Assembly (NCBI RefSeq): GCF_003072645.1
Contig: NZ_CP028897.1
Coordinates: 4,813,501-4,877,500 of the forward strand
Source: Dongshaea marina
GTDB lineage: Bacteria > Pseudomonadota > Gammaproteobacteria > Enterobacterales > Aeromonadaceae
Direction: 5' to 3'
Length of the DNA: 64,000 nucleotides
In this document: piece by piece, positions 46,585-55,664 of the stretch
Position numbering within the stretch: position 1 is the first letter of the stretch
How the letters are laid out: every line of letters starts with the position of its first letter
Notes under the pieces: model-generated
The model's database searches: none
What the model saw: the letters and a program-made list of their open reading frames with translations, nothing else
Told to the model about the DNA's origin: nothing
Translations under genes and position numbers: made by a program

Positions 46585-47313
46585 TTATCCCAGATAAGTT
46601 TCGAGCTCTTCACTGCCACCAATATGCTTGCCACCAACAAACACCTGGGGCACGGTGGTCCTGCCACTAATCGCTCTGAGGCTGGTGGTGGTTGCATCCT
46701 TACCCAGCACGACCTCTTCAAACGCCAGCCCTTTGGACTTGAGCATCTCTTTGGCCTTGGCACAGAAAGGGCATCCGGGCTTAGTAAAGAGTGCGATAGA
46801 CTCCTGCATCTTATGCTCAGGAGCGATGTGGTTTAGCATGGTATCTGCATCTGAAACCTTGAACGGGTCGCCCGGCTCCTGAGGCTCAATAAACATCTTC
46901 TCGACGATTCCATTTTTCACCAGCATGCTGTAGCGCCAACTGCGGGGACCAAAGCCCAGATCTTCTTTGTCTACCAGCATCCCCATCCCCTTAGTAAACT
47001 CACCATTACCATCCGGGATAAAGCGGATATTCTCTGCCTCCTGATCCTCTTTCCAGGCATTCATCACAAAGGTATCGTTTACTGACACACAGAGGATGTC
47101 ATCGACACCATACTCGGCAAATACCGATGCCAGCTCGTTGTAACGAGGCAGGTGGCTTGAGGAGCAGGTTGGAGTAAATGCACCAGGCAGACTGAACAGA
47201 ACGACCGTCTTATTGGCAAACAGCTCATCTGTGGTCACATCGACCCAGGCATCTCCCTGGCGGGTATGAAATATCACCTGAGGAACGGCCTGGCCTTCTT
47301 TATTATCAAACAT
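46585..47313 (-). CDS. Hybrid peroxiredoxin-glutaredoxin
   Basis: A 242-residue fusion of a Prx5-type peroxiredoxin (residues 1-160; peroxidatic Cys in [16 protein letters not shown]) and a glutaredoxin (from about 168; active site [14 protein letters not shown], with the [16 protein letters not shown] loop). Such PGdx proteins reduce hydrogen peroxide and organic peroxides with glutathione. It is transcribed divergently from oxyR, with a tandem OxyR site between. AAGGAGAAG precedes ATG 47313. A flavoprotein gene follows. Confidence 0.93.
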   Translation of the reverse strand: MFDNKEGQAVPQVIFHTRQGDAWVDVTTDELFANKTVVLFSLPGAFTPTCSSSHLPRYNELASVFAEYGVDDILCVSVNDTFVMNAWKEDQEAENIRFIPDGNGEFTKGMGMLVDKEDLGFGPRSWRYSMLVKNGIVEKMFIEPQEPGDPFKVSDADTMLNHIAPEHKMQESIALFTKPGCPFCAKAKEMLKSKGLAFEEVVLGKDATTTSLRAISGRTTVPQVFVGGKHIGGSEELETYLG

Positions 47314-47408
47314 AATCTTCTCCTTACTCTTGGTTCTTGATTGCGCTGCTTATGCTACATCTGCGTTGTTGATGGAACCATTATTGATCCCAAATTTTGA
47401 TTTGAAAA

Positions 47409-47445
47409 ATCGTTTAATGCTATTGTTCTGATAGTTATTACCTAT
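47409..47445. promoter_or_regulatory. Tandem OxyR binding site
   Basis: The OxyR motif ATAGNTNNNANCTAT is met perfectly at 47431-47445 (ATAGTTATTACCTAT), and with two mismatches at 47409-47423 (ATCGTTTAATGCTAT), separated by exactly the seven bases the tetramer requires. It lies between oxyR and the divergent peroxidase gene and close to the oxyR start, so it should activate the peroxidase and repress oxyR. Confidence 0.85.
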
Positions 47446-47462
47446 TAACAAAGGTGCTTCCG

Positions 47463-48380
47463 ATGAATTTCAGGGATCTTGAGTATCTGGTGGCCCTGGC
47501 AAAACACAAGCATTTTCGACACGCAGCCGAAGCCTGTCACGTCAGTCAGCCCACCCTGAGTGGTCAACTACGTAAGTTGGAGCAGGAGCTGGGGGTATCC
47601 CTGGTGGAACGTTCGAGCCGCAAAGTGCTATTTACCGAGATGGGGATGCAGCTGGTCCAACAGGCACAGCAGGTCTTGCTGGAGGCAAAAAAATTCAGTG
47701 AAATGGCCAGCGCCCAGCACGATGAGATGTCAGGCCCACTCCGAGTGGGGCTGATCCCGACCGTCGGCCCCTACCTGTTACCCAGGATCGTGATCCTGCT
47801 GCGAGAGCGCTTTCCACAGCTGGAACTATTTCTCTATGAGGCTCAAACTCACCAGCTGGTAGAGCAGCTGGCAAGCGCTGAGCTGGACTGCCTGATCCTG
47901 GCATCAGTTAAAGAGACACAGCACTTTTCCGAGCTGTCCCTATACCGGGAACCTATGCTGCTTGCCCTTCCCAGCCAACACCCTCTGGCAAAATATCCCC
48001 CTAAAAACCTGAGTGAATTGGCGGGAGAGTCTCTATTGATGCTCTCTGATGGACACTGTCTTCGCGATCAGGCTCTGGGATTTTGCTTTTCAGCCGGTGC
48101 AGGTGAAGATAGTAGCTTTCAGGCCACCAGCCTGGAGACTCTGCGCAACATGGTTGCCGCCGGGGGAGGGATGACTCTGCTTCCTGAGCTGGCGATTTCA
48201 CAGCATCCCCAGCCCGGGATAGAGTATCTAAGGCTAGAGGATCCTCAGCCTTTTCGCGAGATCGTTCTCGCCTACCGTCCGGGCTCGGCATTGAAGCAGA
48301 GGTATCAGCAGCTGGCCCGGGTGATAGGGAGTCATATCCAGCCACAACTATGCTCTGCAGGAAAAGGTAAAGATGGCTGA
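47463..48380 (+). CDS. oxyR: Hydrogen peroxide-responsive regulator OxyR
   Basis: An LTTR of 305 residues: winged helix MNFRDLEYLVALAKHKHFRH... HVSQPTLSGQLRKLEQELGV, then the effector domain. The peroxide-sensing pair is in DGHCLRDQALGFC (Cys positions equivalent to E. coli Cys199 and Cys208), which forms a disulfide on oxidation. VGLIPTVGPYLLPRIV is also conserved. I start at ATG 47463; a start three codons earlier is less likely. It is divergent from the peroxiredoxin-glutaredoxin gene it most likely controls. Confidence 0.95.
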   Translation: MNFRDLEYLVALAKHKHFRHAAEACHVSQPTLSGQLRKLEQELGVSLVERSSRKVLFTEMGMQLVQQAQQVLLEAKKFSEMASAQHDEMSGPLRVGLIPTVGPYLLPRIVILLRERFPQLELFLYEAQTHQLVEQLASAELDCLILASVKETQHFSELSLYREPMLLALPSQHPLAKYPPKNLSELAGESLLMLSDGHCLRDQALGFCFSAGAGEDSSFQATSLETLRNMVAAGGGMTLLPELAISQHPQPGIEYLRLEDPQPFREIVLAYRPGSALKQRYQQLARVIGSHIQPQLCSAGKGKDG

Positions 48381-48516
48381 AGCAAACAGCTAACGGCTCA
48401 CAGAGAGGGAAGGCCGTTTTCTACATCCGGCATGGGTTGGAGAAGCGATTGCAATAGCCGGGGTTTGGGTGTTTAATCAACAACAGAGTTAAGGACTACA
48501 ACAGGGCAGGGAACAC

Positions 48517-48765
48517 ATGGCAACCTCTGAAAATAATCCAGATCTTTCAAAAATGTCTATCAGTGACATCATCAAGCTACTGACTAACGCCTATGGCAGC
48601 GGGGATATGGAACAGGTAAAACTGGCTCAACATGAACTGGTCGAACGGGGCGCTCTTTCTCCCAATGATATTATCGGTGTGAAAAAGCCAAAGAATATTG
48701 AAAAAGATTCAGAAAAGCTCGAAAAACTACTGGCGAAAGTTGAAGCCATGCTTGAGAAGAAATAA
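48517..48765 (+). CDS. Uncharacterised 82-residue protein
   Basis: A small soluble, mostly helical protein beginning MATSENNPDLSKMSISDIIK, acidic in the first half and Lys/Glu-rich with a heptad-like end (EKLEKLLAKVEAMLEKK) suggesting a short coiled coil. GGGAA lies before the ATG. No family recognised. Convergent with the next gene across a shared stem-loop. Confidence 0.6.
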   Translation: MATSENNPDLSKMSISDIIKLLTNAYGSGDMEQVKLAQHELVERGALSPNDIIGVKKPKNIEKDSEKLEKLLAKVEAMLEKK

Positions 48766-48770
48766 ATAAG

Positions 48771-48807
48771 ACTCAGCCATGAAGGGAGCTCCCCTTTGTG
48801 GCTGAGT
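48771..48807. terminator. Shared hairpin between convergent small genes
   Basis: ACTCAGCCA-TG-AAGGGAGCTCCCCTT-TG-TGGCTGAGT, a long stem-loop between two convergent stop codons; no long T-tract on either side. Confidence 0.6.
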
Positions 48808-48814
48808 GAATCCA

Positions 48815-49108
48815 TTATTTTTCAGTGTTCTCCCTGGTACCCTTTGTCTCGCAGGGCCACAGATGATAAATATTATCGGGCACCAGCACATGCCAACGCT
48901 CACACAGCTTATGACTCCTGGCCTCGTGACTATTATTGACCTCGTTAAATGTCACATAAGAACCGATAGGCATCATCACGCCCATCTTATCGCGAATATC
49001 ATGAGTCAACTTATCAATATTCACTCCATTATGGAACATCACAAAGATAACGATCACCACAAAGAGTGCCGCAATAAAACTCACCCCGAGCACCTTAAAA
49101 AATGACAT
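48815..49108 (-). CDS. Uncharacterised 97-residue membrane-anchored protein
   Basis: An N-terminal hydrophobic segment FFKVLGVSFIAALFVVIVIF anchors the protein; the rest is polar, with a Cys in KLCERWHVLV and another in LWPCETKG. It looks like a single-span protein with its C-terminal domain outside. No family recognised. Its AT-rich upstream region 49109-49646 carries no supported gene apart from a CCCGATG-GATTG-CATCGGG hairpin (49554-49572). Confidence 0.55.
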   Translation of the reverse strand: MSFFKVLGVSFIAALFVVIVIFVMFHNGVNIDKLTHDIRDKMGVMMPIGSYVTFNEVNNSHEARSHKLCERWHVLVPDNIYHLWPCETKGTRENTEK

Positions 49109-49646
49109 ACAATCAACCTCCGCTGTTAAATTAATATCCTGTGTTCGGATGTATAGACAGATCCGAAAATCGAATAACTCACAGACTTCCTGTCCCGATG
49201 AAACAGTTTATTTCACTTAAGTTAATAAGGTTATTCGAGCATTAGATATAACTTGCACGCAACAGCGAATGACCGAGTCATCCTGCATGGTAGATATCTG
49301 CAGAGAATATACTACGCCAACAGTTCACGGTCTGCTTTAGAAAACAGAAGATGATTGCAACTTATCGTAAAATAATCGCTTCCTTTGAAGCTACAGCGAA
49401 AGCTGAACCAGCCGCTCAGCAAGCGCCTCGCTAAAAGATTGAAGTTAATTCTATTTATAGGGATAAGACCAAAATAATATCTGGCAATCGAACGGATTAT
49501 TTTAACTTCAATCGCAGAGTTTCCCCCTAAGGCCACCAAATGAAACCTCCTCCCCCGATGGATTGCATCGGGTTATCAAAAGCTGCCACAATACAGCCCC
49601 TGAAAATAAAGAGTTCAGTGCCTCTATTGGGTATGTAGGTCATTCA

Positions 49647-50912
49647 ATGCAAAAAACTAAATTAACACTTGTTACCTCGGGTATCGTCTATATTGAGTGG
49701 GTTGAGTATGCCCTGTATATGTATCTTGGTACGACCATCAGCCACTTTATCTTCCCCGAGGATCTCGGCCAATACTCTTTGCTCCTCACCTACGGGATCT
49801 TTGCCATCGCCTATCTTAGCCGGCCGGTGGGTGGTTTACTCTTTGGCCTGATGGCGGATCGTAAGGGGCGCCGAAAGCCCCTGATCTATAGCTCGCTGCT
49901 GGTCGGGCTCGCAACCATCGGAATAGGCTTGCTCCCGGGCTATGCCACCATAGGAATAGCCTCTCCAATCCTGTTACTGGTGTGCCGGCTGATTCAAAGT
50001 ATCGCCGTCTCCGGTGAGTTTAATAACTCCTCCATCTTTCTGATTGAGCACGCGGCGCGGTATAAAACCCTGGCTGGCAGCTGGGTTGGTACCGCCTCCT
50101 CGGCGGGGATGTTCAGCGGTGGACTCATCGCCTACCTGCTAAGCCTTTCCAGTTACCCTCACAGCTGGCGATTTGCATTTATTCTGGTCGGAGTTGCTTC
50201 ACTCATTATCATGCTGATGCGAAAATCTCTCGAAGAAACGCCTGATTATATCCACTATCGTCAGCAAGCCAGGGCCGTGCAGCCCCCCTCTTTTCGCAAG
50301 CTTGCTTATCACCACCGGGAAGGGCTACTACGAATCGCCATCATTGCCGCGTTTCTCAGCATCTATATCTATACCTGTAACGTCTATTTTGTCAGTTACA
50401 TGATTGCCGGACTGGGCTACTCCATCAGCTTTGCCACCGGGCATATGATGCTGGTTCAGGGACTGGTGACTGTGTTGATCCCACTGTTTGCACTGCTTGC
50501 GGACCGGTTGGGCTACGCCAGGGTGTTACGCAGATCAATCCCGGTGATCGCCCTGATGGCGCTCATCCAGTTTTATGGAGCCAAGACTCACTCCTATCCA
50601 CTGATCCTGACGGGGCTTGCTCTGTATATCCTGGCTAACGCCGCGATCTCGGCAACCATTTTCCGTTATATGTTTGAGGCGCTCCCGGTTGAGATCCGCT
50701 GCAGTGGCAGTAGCCTGGTATATAGCCTGGCAGCCGCCATCTTCGGCGGTACGGCTCCGCTATTGGCAGCAACCCTGATCGACAATGGATGGAGCATGGC
50801 TCCGGCCTGGTATGTGTTAGGATTTGCCCTCTTGAGCTACCTGTCGGTCAAGGGGCTGCTTGGTAAGCTACTGTTTACTCAGGAAAACTACCGCCCATCC
50901 TCCAGTCGCTAA
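49647..50912 (+). CDS. MFS transporter, metabolite:H+ symporter (MHS) type
   Basis: A 12-helix protein of about 421 residues. The MHS family marks are present: an acidic first helix (IVYIEWVEYALYMYLG), the RPVGGLLFGLMADRKGRRKPL loop between helices 2 and 3, and GEFNNSSIFLIEHA in helix 4 to 5. Related proteins carry citrate, proline/betaine or oxoglutarate. The start ATG 49647 suits the family N-terminus; the longer frame from 49563 would run through a hairpin. Substrate unknown. Confidence 0.8.
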   Translation: MQKTKLTLVTSGIVYIEWVEYALYMYLGTTISHFIFPEDLGQYSLLLTYGIFAIAYLSRPVGGLLFGLMADRKGRRKPLIYSSLLVGLATIGIGLLPGYATIGIASPILLLVCRLIQSIAVSGEFNNSSIFLIEHAARYKTLAGSWVGTASSAGMFSGGLIAYLLSLSSYPHSWRFAFILVGVASLIIMLMRKSLEETPDYIHYRQQARAVQPPSFRKLAYHHREGLLRIAIIAAFLSIYIYTCNVYFVSYMIAGLGYSISFATGHMMLVQGLVTVLIPLFALLADRLGYARVLRRSIPVIALMALIQFYGAKTHSYPLILTGLALYILANAAISATIFRYMFEALPVEIRCSGSSLVYSLAAAIFGGTAPLLAATLIDNGWSMAPAWYVLGFALLSYLSVKGLLGKLLFTQENYRPSSSR

Positions 50913-51313
50913 CCCTTTCGCTTGCGTTGATGGCGATTCGAAGCCGCCTGGGGAGGCTTTTGGGGGTCGGGACGCATCTTAATCCAGAGGTGACGAAGCG
51001 CAGCCAGAGGATGCCTGAGCAGCATCCGCGGGCCCGCGTAGCCCATGACTTGCCGGACCTCTTCACGCATCCCCTTCCTGTAGCAATGAATCGGGCACTT
51101 ACCACAGGTCGGTTTTTGCTGGCCATAGGGGCAACGATCCAGCCGCTGCTGAGCGTAGTAAAGCAGGGCCTGGCAGCGGCAGCAGGGCTCCCCGCTCCAG
51201 GGCTTATGATGATCCCGACAATAGAGAGTCACCATCTGGCACAGGGTGCGGTACTCGGTGAGCAACCGCCCCCTGAGAAGCATCTTATCTGGCTGAAGCT
51301 CCACCTTACTCAA
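50909..51313 (-). CDS. YgbA family protein (nitrous-oxide-stimulated promoter family)
   Basis: A 134-residue cysteine-rich protein with a conserved set of Cys/His: MVTLYCRDHH, GEPCCRCQALLYYAQQRLDRC and PTCGKCPIHCYRKGMREEVR, then QVMGYAGPRMLLRHPLAALRH, which matches the YgbA family. In E. coli ygbA belongs to the nitric oxide-responsive NsrR regulon. Translation starts at TTG 51313, with AGGGG suitably upstream. It lies 26 bases after the hydrolase gene on the same strand. I did not find an NsrR site. Confidence 0.8.
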   Translation of the reverse strand: MSKVELQPDKMLLRGRLLTEYRTLCQMVTLYCRDHHKPWSGEPCCRCQALLYYAQQRLDRCPYGQQKPTCGKCPIHCYRKGMREEVRQVMGYAGPRMLLRHPLAALRHLWIKMRPDPQKPPQAASNRHQRKRKG

Positions 51314-51339
51314 GCTATGCCCCTACTCTTAGTTGCAGA

Positions 51340-52209
51340 TTACAGATGAAGCTCCAGCCACTCCAGCTGCTTAGCCACGACCCTGTCCAGCGCCTCTCCC
51401 CGGTAGAGATCATAGTGGCGGGCTCCGGGTTCGATATAGAGCATCTTGGGTTCATTCGCCTTGGCAAACAAAGCCTCGGATTCACTCAGGGGATTCACCC
51501 CATCAAGCTCTGCAGCCACGATCAGCAGGGGCTGCTGCATTTTCTGAAGACTCAGCTCCGGCTTGTGATTCAAGGTCTCCCATACGGTCAAAAACGGGAT
51601 CTTGATGGTCAGAGCCGGGAAATCATCCTTGTGGCTCTCAAAAAACTCCAGGGATTGCTCATCACCCAACACCTTGGCGATAGGAACCATCATCTCTTTG
51701 CCGGTCTTTAATTTTTTGGCTCGCATCTTCTCCAGGGTGGCCAGGAATTTTTGTTTTTCCTCCTCGCCCATCTGACCTGTGATCACCCGCTCTCCATCGG
51801 CGAATGTAAGCTGAGCCAGCACGCATTTGATCCGCGAATCCTCTGCAGCCGCCACGATCGCATTTGCTCCGCCAAAAGAGCTTCCCCATAGCACGACCCG
51901 CTGTGGATCGACTCCGGGCTGAGCCAGTAGCCAGTCCGTTGCGGCATGGATATCCTGGACCTGCATCTCGGGGACCAGGCGTCCGGACTCCCCCTCACTC
52001 TCACCAAACCCCCGATAATCAAAGGTCAGAACCAGGTAACCCGCCTGGGAAAATTTCTCGGCATAAGCGGGTAGAAGGAGCTCCTTCACGCCACAAAAAC
52101 CGTGACACAAGATAATCGCTGCCAGCGGCTGCTCCCGGTTTTGGGGCTGATACAGGTGTCCGGCGATGCGTTGCCCTTTGGATTCAAAGGTAATAGTTTG
52201 AGGCTGCAT
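51340..52209 (-). CDS. Alpha/beta hydrolase (S33/CocE-like esterase or peptidase)
   Basis: A 289-residue cytoplasmic hydrolase: ILCHGFCGVKELLLPAYAEKF (oxyanion), FDYRGFGESEGESG, nucleophile elbow VLWGSSFGGANAIV (Ser), Asp in VAAELDGVNP and His in EPGARHYDLYRGEAL, making a full triad. The layout is close to YcjY/serine aminopeptidase family enzymes. Substrate unknown. AAGGACAC precedes ATG 52209. The YgbA-like gene follows. Confidence 0.85.
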   Translation of the reverse strand: MQPQTITFESKGQRIAGHLYQPQNREQPLAAIILCHGFCGVKELLLPAYAEKFSQAGYLVLTFDYRGFGESEGESGRLVPEMQVQDIHAATDWLLAQPGVDPQRVVLWGSSFGGANAIVAAAEDSRIKCVLAQLTFADGERVITGQMGEEEKQKFLATLEKMRAKKLKTGKEMMVPIAKVLGDEQSLEFFESHKDDFPALTIKIPFLTVWETLNHKPELSLQKMQQPLLIVAAELDGVNPLSESEALFAKANEPKMLYIEPGARHYDLYRGEALDRVVAKQLEWLELHL

Positions 52210-52468
52210 AGTGTGTCCTTGATTGCAGATTGAGCATAAAGCAGACCTGAACCATACCCAGCAGCGACAAATATCGCAATAGCCTCAGTCGAACCTACGT
52301 CATCCCAGCCTAAATCCCAGGGAGATAACCCTGAGCGCATAAAAACCACCTGAGTTGTAAGGCCACATGAAGCAAAAGCCGAGACAACAGAGCAATAAAG
52401 CACCACTCCCTCTACCATATCTCCTACAAACTCATTACAATGGCGCCCTCATTTGGGAGCCACTATCT

Positions 52469-53689
52469 ATGTCCGTTAGCCAGACCCTACCCCTCGGCCG
52501 TTCGGGGTACTACCTTAAACTCTTTACTCTCTACTCCATTGTCTTTCTGGGATCCGCCGGTTTCTTTGTCACGATCCCAGCTTATGTAGAGCTCTTCATG
52601 GGACACTCCCAGGCATTGATCCACACCCAGATGCCTCTGGAGCAGCGTCGCGAGTTGTTCGGTATCGTCATGTCGCTGGCCCCTTTTATCTCTATGTTCT
52701 TTGCCCCGCTGATGGCTCGCTTTTCCGACAGGTTCGGTCGTAAGCCTCTGATGGCGATCTGCCTGGTCATTGCCGCGATCGGCTTTGCCCTGCCGGTTTT
52801 TGCTATCGCGGCAGGCTCGATCATCCTGCTGTTTATCGGCAATATGCTCAACAGCCTGGGCTCTGCAAGCCAACCTATGGCCCAGGCCGTCCTGGCAGAG
52901 GGCAGTGATGGTAAACACAAGGCCACCCTGATGAGCCTGGTCGCAGTGGTGATGACAGCGGCCATGTCGATCGGTCCTGCCATAGGCAGTAAGCTCACCG
53001 AGATCTATGGCGCCACGGCTCCCTTCTATGCCTGCCTGCTATTGGCCCTTGTTAATCTGAGCCTGCTGTGGAGTATTTCATCTGCACCGGTGGCCAGCTC
53101 ACAGTCTGAGAGTATCTGGTCTCTGACTCGCCCCCTGGCACGGAGTAAATCAGCATTGCTACCAAGCCTTGGCCTGGTGTTTATCTGCCAATTCTGCTGG
53201 AGCCTCTATTTTCAGAGTATCGCCTTCATCCTCCCTGAAAAATGGCATCTTGCAGTCAGTGGCAGCTTCTATCAGGGCCTGATGACAGCAATCGGCATCA
53301 TCATGATCCTATCCCTGCTGTTGCTCCCTCAATACCTGATGACTCGCTGGTCGCTAATCTCATGTCTGAGGGCCGCACTCTGGGTCTGTGGAGTGGGCAT
53401 GCTGCTGTTAGCTGTGAGCCCAACTCCCTGGCTGCACGCCTTGGCCATGCTGCCCACCGCAATATCGGCAGCGATCCTATTTCCTCTGTATATCACCCGA
53501 CTTTCGGATTCAGCCTCGCAACAGGATCAGGGGTGGGCCATGGCGCTAGCCAGTGCGGCGATCGGCCTGGCATGGACCTTGAGTGGCTATCTGACGGCTA
53601 TCTTGGCTAATATATATCTGTTACTGCCGCTTCTATTAGCCGCCCTCGGGCTATTTGCGGCCAACCTGTTAACCCGGGAGTCCAGATGA
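52469..53689 (+). CDS. MFS efflux-type transporter
   Basis: A 12-helix major facilitator of 406 residues starting at ATG 52469 (GGGAG upstream). Family motif A is ARFSDRFGRKPLMAI in the loop after helix 2, with MTAAMSIGPAIGSKL (antiporter motif C type) in helix 5. These suggest a drug- or metabolite-efflux antiporter of the DHA1 class. The stop overlaps the peptidase gene (ATGA), so the two are coupled. Substrate unknown; the frame upstream of 52469 is not supported. Confidence 0.8.
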   Translation: MSVSQTLPLGRSGYYLKLFTLYSIVFLGSAGFFVTIPAYVELFMGHSQALIHTQMPLEQRRELFGIVMSLAPFISMFFAPLMARFSDRFGRKPLMAICLVIAAIGFALPVFAIAAGSIILLFIGNMLNSLGSASQPMAQAVLAEGSDGKHKATLMSLVAVVMTAAMSIGPAIGSKLTEIYGATAPFYACLLLALVNLSLLWSISSAPVASSQSESIWSLTRPLARSKSALLPSLGLVFICQFCWSLYFQSIAFILPEKWHLAVSGSFYQGLMTAIGIIMILSLLLLPQYLMTRWSLISCLRAALWVCGVGMLLLAVSPTPWLHALAMLPTAISAAILFPLYITRLSDSASQQDQGWAMALASAAIGLAWTLSGYLTAILANIYLLLPLLLAALGLFAANLLTRESR

Positions 53690-54366
53690 ACCCTAGTGCC
53701 AGCTTTATCCAACAACTCTCTTCACTTAGCTGTGCCCCGATCATACCCGCCGAGCTGCAGTTTGGCCCGGCACTGATCCTTGATCTCTCACCCCAGAGCC
53801 CGATGTGGCAGCAGCTAGCAGATCCTGCACAGTTCGAAACCTATGTCGCACAGCAGATGCAACAGCAGCAGACACAGCTGTGCATCGGCCGCTACAATGA
53901 ACAGCGCCTGATCTATCAGGACAAGCCCCAGTTTTCTGACAGCAGTGACAGGACATTGCATATCGGCCTTGATCTGGGAGTCCCTGCCGGCACTGCGGTG
54001 ATGAGCCCACTGGATGCAGAGGTGCACGGCTTTGCCAGGCACCAGCAAGATGGCGACTATGGGCCGGTAATCATCCTAAAACACAAGTTGCCAGATCTCT
54101 GTTTCTATACCCTGTATGGTCACCTCTCCTCCTGCAGCCTTGAAAATATCTCTCGGGGAAAACAGATCCGTGCAGGCGAAAGATTCGCAGCGATTGGGGA
54201 TCGTCACGAAAACGGCGGCTGGGCCCCTCACCTTCACCTGCAGATTATTCGGGATCTTGAGGATTACCAGGGCGACTATCCCGGAGTCGTCGCTCCGAAA
54301 GAAGCTGATTTTTATCTGGCTAACTGCCCGGATCCAAACCTATTGGTCAGGCGTCAGGATCTGTAA
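53686..54366 (+). CDS. M23-family (LytM-like) metallopeptidase domain protein
   Basis: A 226-residue protein whose C-terminal half has the M23 zinc site: HIGLDLGVPAGTAV (HxxxD) and PHLHLQII (HxH), with TLYGHLSSCSL between them. No signal peptide is evident, which is unusual for a peptidoglycan hydrolase; similar cytosolic M23 domains occur in fused kinase/aminotransferase proteins. Its start overlaps the stop of the MFS gene, so a shared function with that transporter is likely. Confidence 0.78.
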   Translation: MNPSASFIQQLSSLSCAPIIPAELQFGPALILDLSPQSPMWQQLADPAQFETYVAQQMQQQQTQLCIGRYNEQRLIYQDKPQFSDSSDRTLHIGLDLGVPAGTAVMSPLDAEVHGFARHQQDGDYGPVIILKHKLPDLCFYTLYGHLSSCSLENISRGKQIRAGERFAAIGDRHENGGWAPHLHLQIIRDLEDYQGDYPGVVAPKEADFYLANCPDPNLLVRRQDL

Positions 54367-54560
54367 GCCTGCTTCCCGGGGAGTAATCCCCGCCCCCGAG
54401 TGTCAGCTCGCTCACAGTTTCACAACAACACCTCCGAGTTTCGATAGAAACCACCATTTAGCAAAGCTTTATCTGTTTATCTCTCTTACCATGAACACTG
54501 GATAATTTTTCCCCGGGGCAGCTCAGTATGGAGGCCTAGGGGCTCAATGGTTGTGACGAT

Positions 54561-54803
54561 ATGGATATTGATATTTTCAGCTGGTGCGCCAATAGAAAGA
54601 TCCGGGGCTACTGCCGGGCCGTTATCATCTTGACTCTGCTAATCGGGGTTAGCCATAGCTTCCTCTCCCCCCTCAGGAGCCCGGTTCGACTCAGTACAAT
54701 AGAAGGTTTTTTTTATAGCGACTGGCCCTTTGTTCTGATAGCTGCCGTTGTTGTCAGCCTGGTTACCCTGATTAGTTATATGGTCTATGAAGGAGAGGAA
54801 TAA
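54561..54803 (+). CDS. Small two-helix membrane protein
   Basis: An 80-residue frame with two hydrophobic segments (AVIILTLLIGVSHSFL; FVLIAAVVVSLVTLISYMVY) and charged ends. No family recognised and the Shine-Dalgarno is poor. It stands alone between the peptidase gene and a convergent DUF1127 gene. I hold it as probable, not certain. Confidence 0.45.
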   Translation: MDIDIFSWCANRKIRGYCRAVIILTLLIGVSHSFLSPLRSPVRLSTIEGFFYSDWPFVLIAAVVVSLVTLISYMVYEGEE

Positions 54804-54900
54804 TTCTGATTTGAGTGCATTCAGCCAGGAAGCAACCCCTGTTATTCATTAAGCTGTGATCGTTCAGATGGGCCAGGCCTCAACAGCCTGCCCCTTTCGA

Positions 54901-55146
54901 TTATGTTTTTATTCGCAAATGCAAAATATATCTAAGCTGACGAATCCAGCGGTCGGCCACCAGAAGCTCATCAACTCCATTTGGAAAGTATTCCGCTTCA
55001 AGACCAATATCCCTAAGCAGATATCGATTACCTAAGGGTAATTGAGCTACCCTACCCTGCCGGGCCCTGGATACTCGTTGTGCTCGCCGTAAGTCGGCTC
55101 GAACAAAAAAAGCAGCGAGTTGAAGGTAGATTGAATGGCGCATCAT
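54901..55146 (-). CDS. DUF1127 (YjiS-like) small protein
   Basis: An 81-residue protein, basic and helical, with the DUF1127 motif RVAQLPLGNRYLLRDIGLEAE; in the family an LxDxxDRxLxDIGL-type segment follows an Arg-rich N-terminus (ADLRRAQRVSRARQGR). Small DUF1127 proteins are reported to act in RNA or phosphate metabolism in some bacteria. GGAGA lies just before two ATG codons (55146, 55143). A small related-looking gene follows upstream at 55263. Confidence 0.7.
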   Translation of the reverse strand: MMRHSIYLQLAAFFVRADLRRAQRVSRARQGRVAQLPLGNRYLLRDIGLEAEYFPNGVDELLVADRWIRQLRYILHLRIKT

Positions 55147-55262
55147 ATTTCTCCGTTTATATAGATACTTGGGAAATAAGCGGCCAAATAATATGAGATG
55201 AGATGATTTTGAAATTTCTCTTAAGGCCGCTATATTCCGCAGCCTTAAAGGATACGGATTAA

Positions 55263-55379
55263 TTAGTCAGAGGTTTTCATCCCCAGGTTTCGAATTGCAT
55301 AATCGTGTCGAACAGGCTTATGCATATCAAAACTTATGGATACGTAAACGTCATAAGATACAGAAATAGTATTTCTCAT
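55263..55379 (-). CDS. Small 38-residue protein, possibly DUF1127-like
   Basis: A short frame MRNTISVSYDVYVSISFDMH then KPVRHDYAIRNLGMKTSD, preceded by a good Shine-Dalgarno (TGGAGGCG) seven bases upstream. The segment HDYAIRNLGM recalls the DIGL motif of DUF1127 proteins such as its neighbour at 54.9 kb. Too short for confident assignment. It sits in an AT-rich interval (55147-55664) otherwise empty of genes. Confidence 0.5.
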   Translation of the reverse strand: MRNTISVSYDVYVSISFDMHKPVRHDYAIRNLGMKTSD

Positions 55380-55628
55380 TTTACGCCTCCAGAATAACTA
55401 ACTAATCCAAGTGAAATTAATCTTGTGAACTTAAGCTCACGGTCACATTGTAATCAAACGAGACTATTAATCAACCACTAATTATAAAAAGTACTAGTGG
55501 ATTGCTTCTATATAGCTCAAAGAGCTCATAAGGAAATAAAATATAATTTTATTTGTTTCTATATGATTGGCTCATATTATTTTTACTTCGAGAAAGTGCC
55601 AGATATCAGGAATTAACAACGGAATTGA

Positions 55629-55649
55629 AAGGCCAGGATCACTGGCCTT
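55629..55649 (-). terminator. Terminator after uxuA
   Basis: On the minus strand AAGGCCAG-TGATC-CTGGCCTT followed by TCAATT; it lies a few bases after the uxuA stop. Confidence 0.75.
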
Positions 55650-55664
55650 AAACAGATAGGCTGT

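Noticed and set aside
49312-49539. Minus-strand 75-residue frame in the gap before the MHS transporter
   Set aside because: No ribosome-binding site and no family resemblance; lies in AT-rich noncoding-looking DNA.
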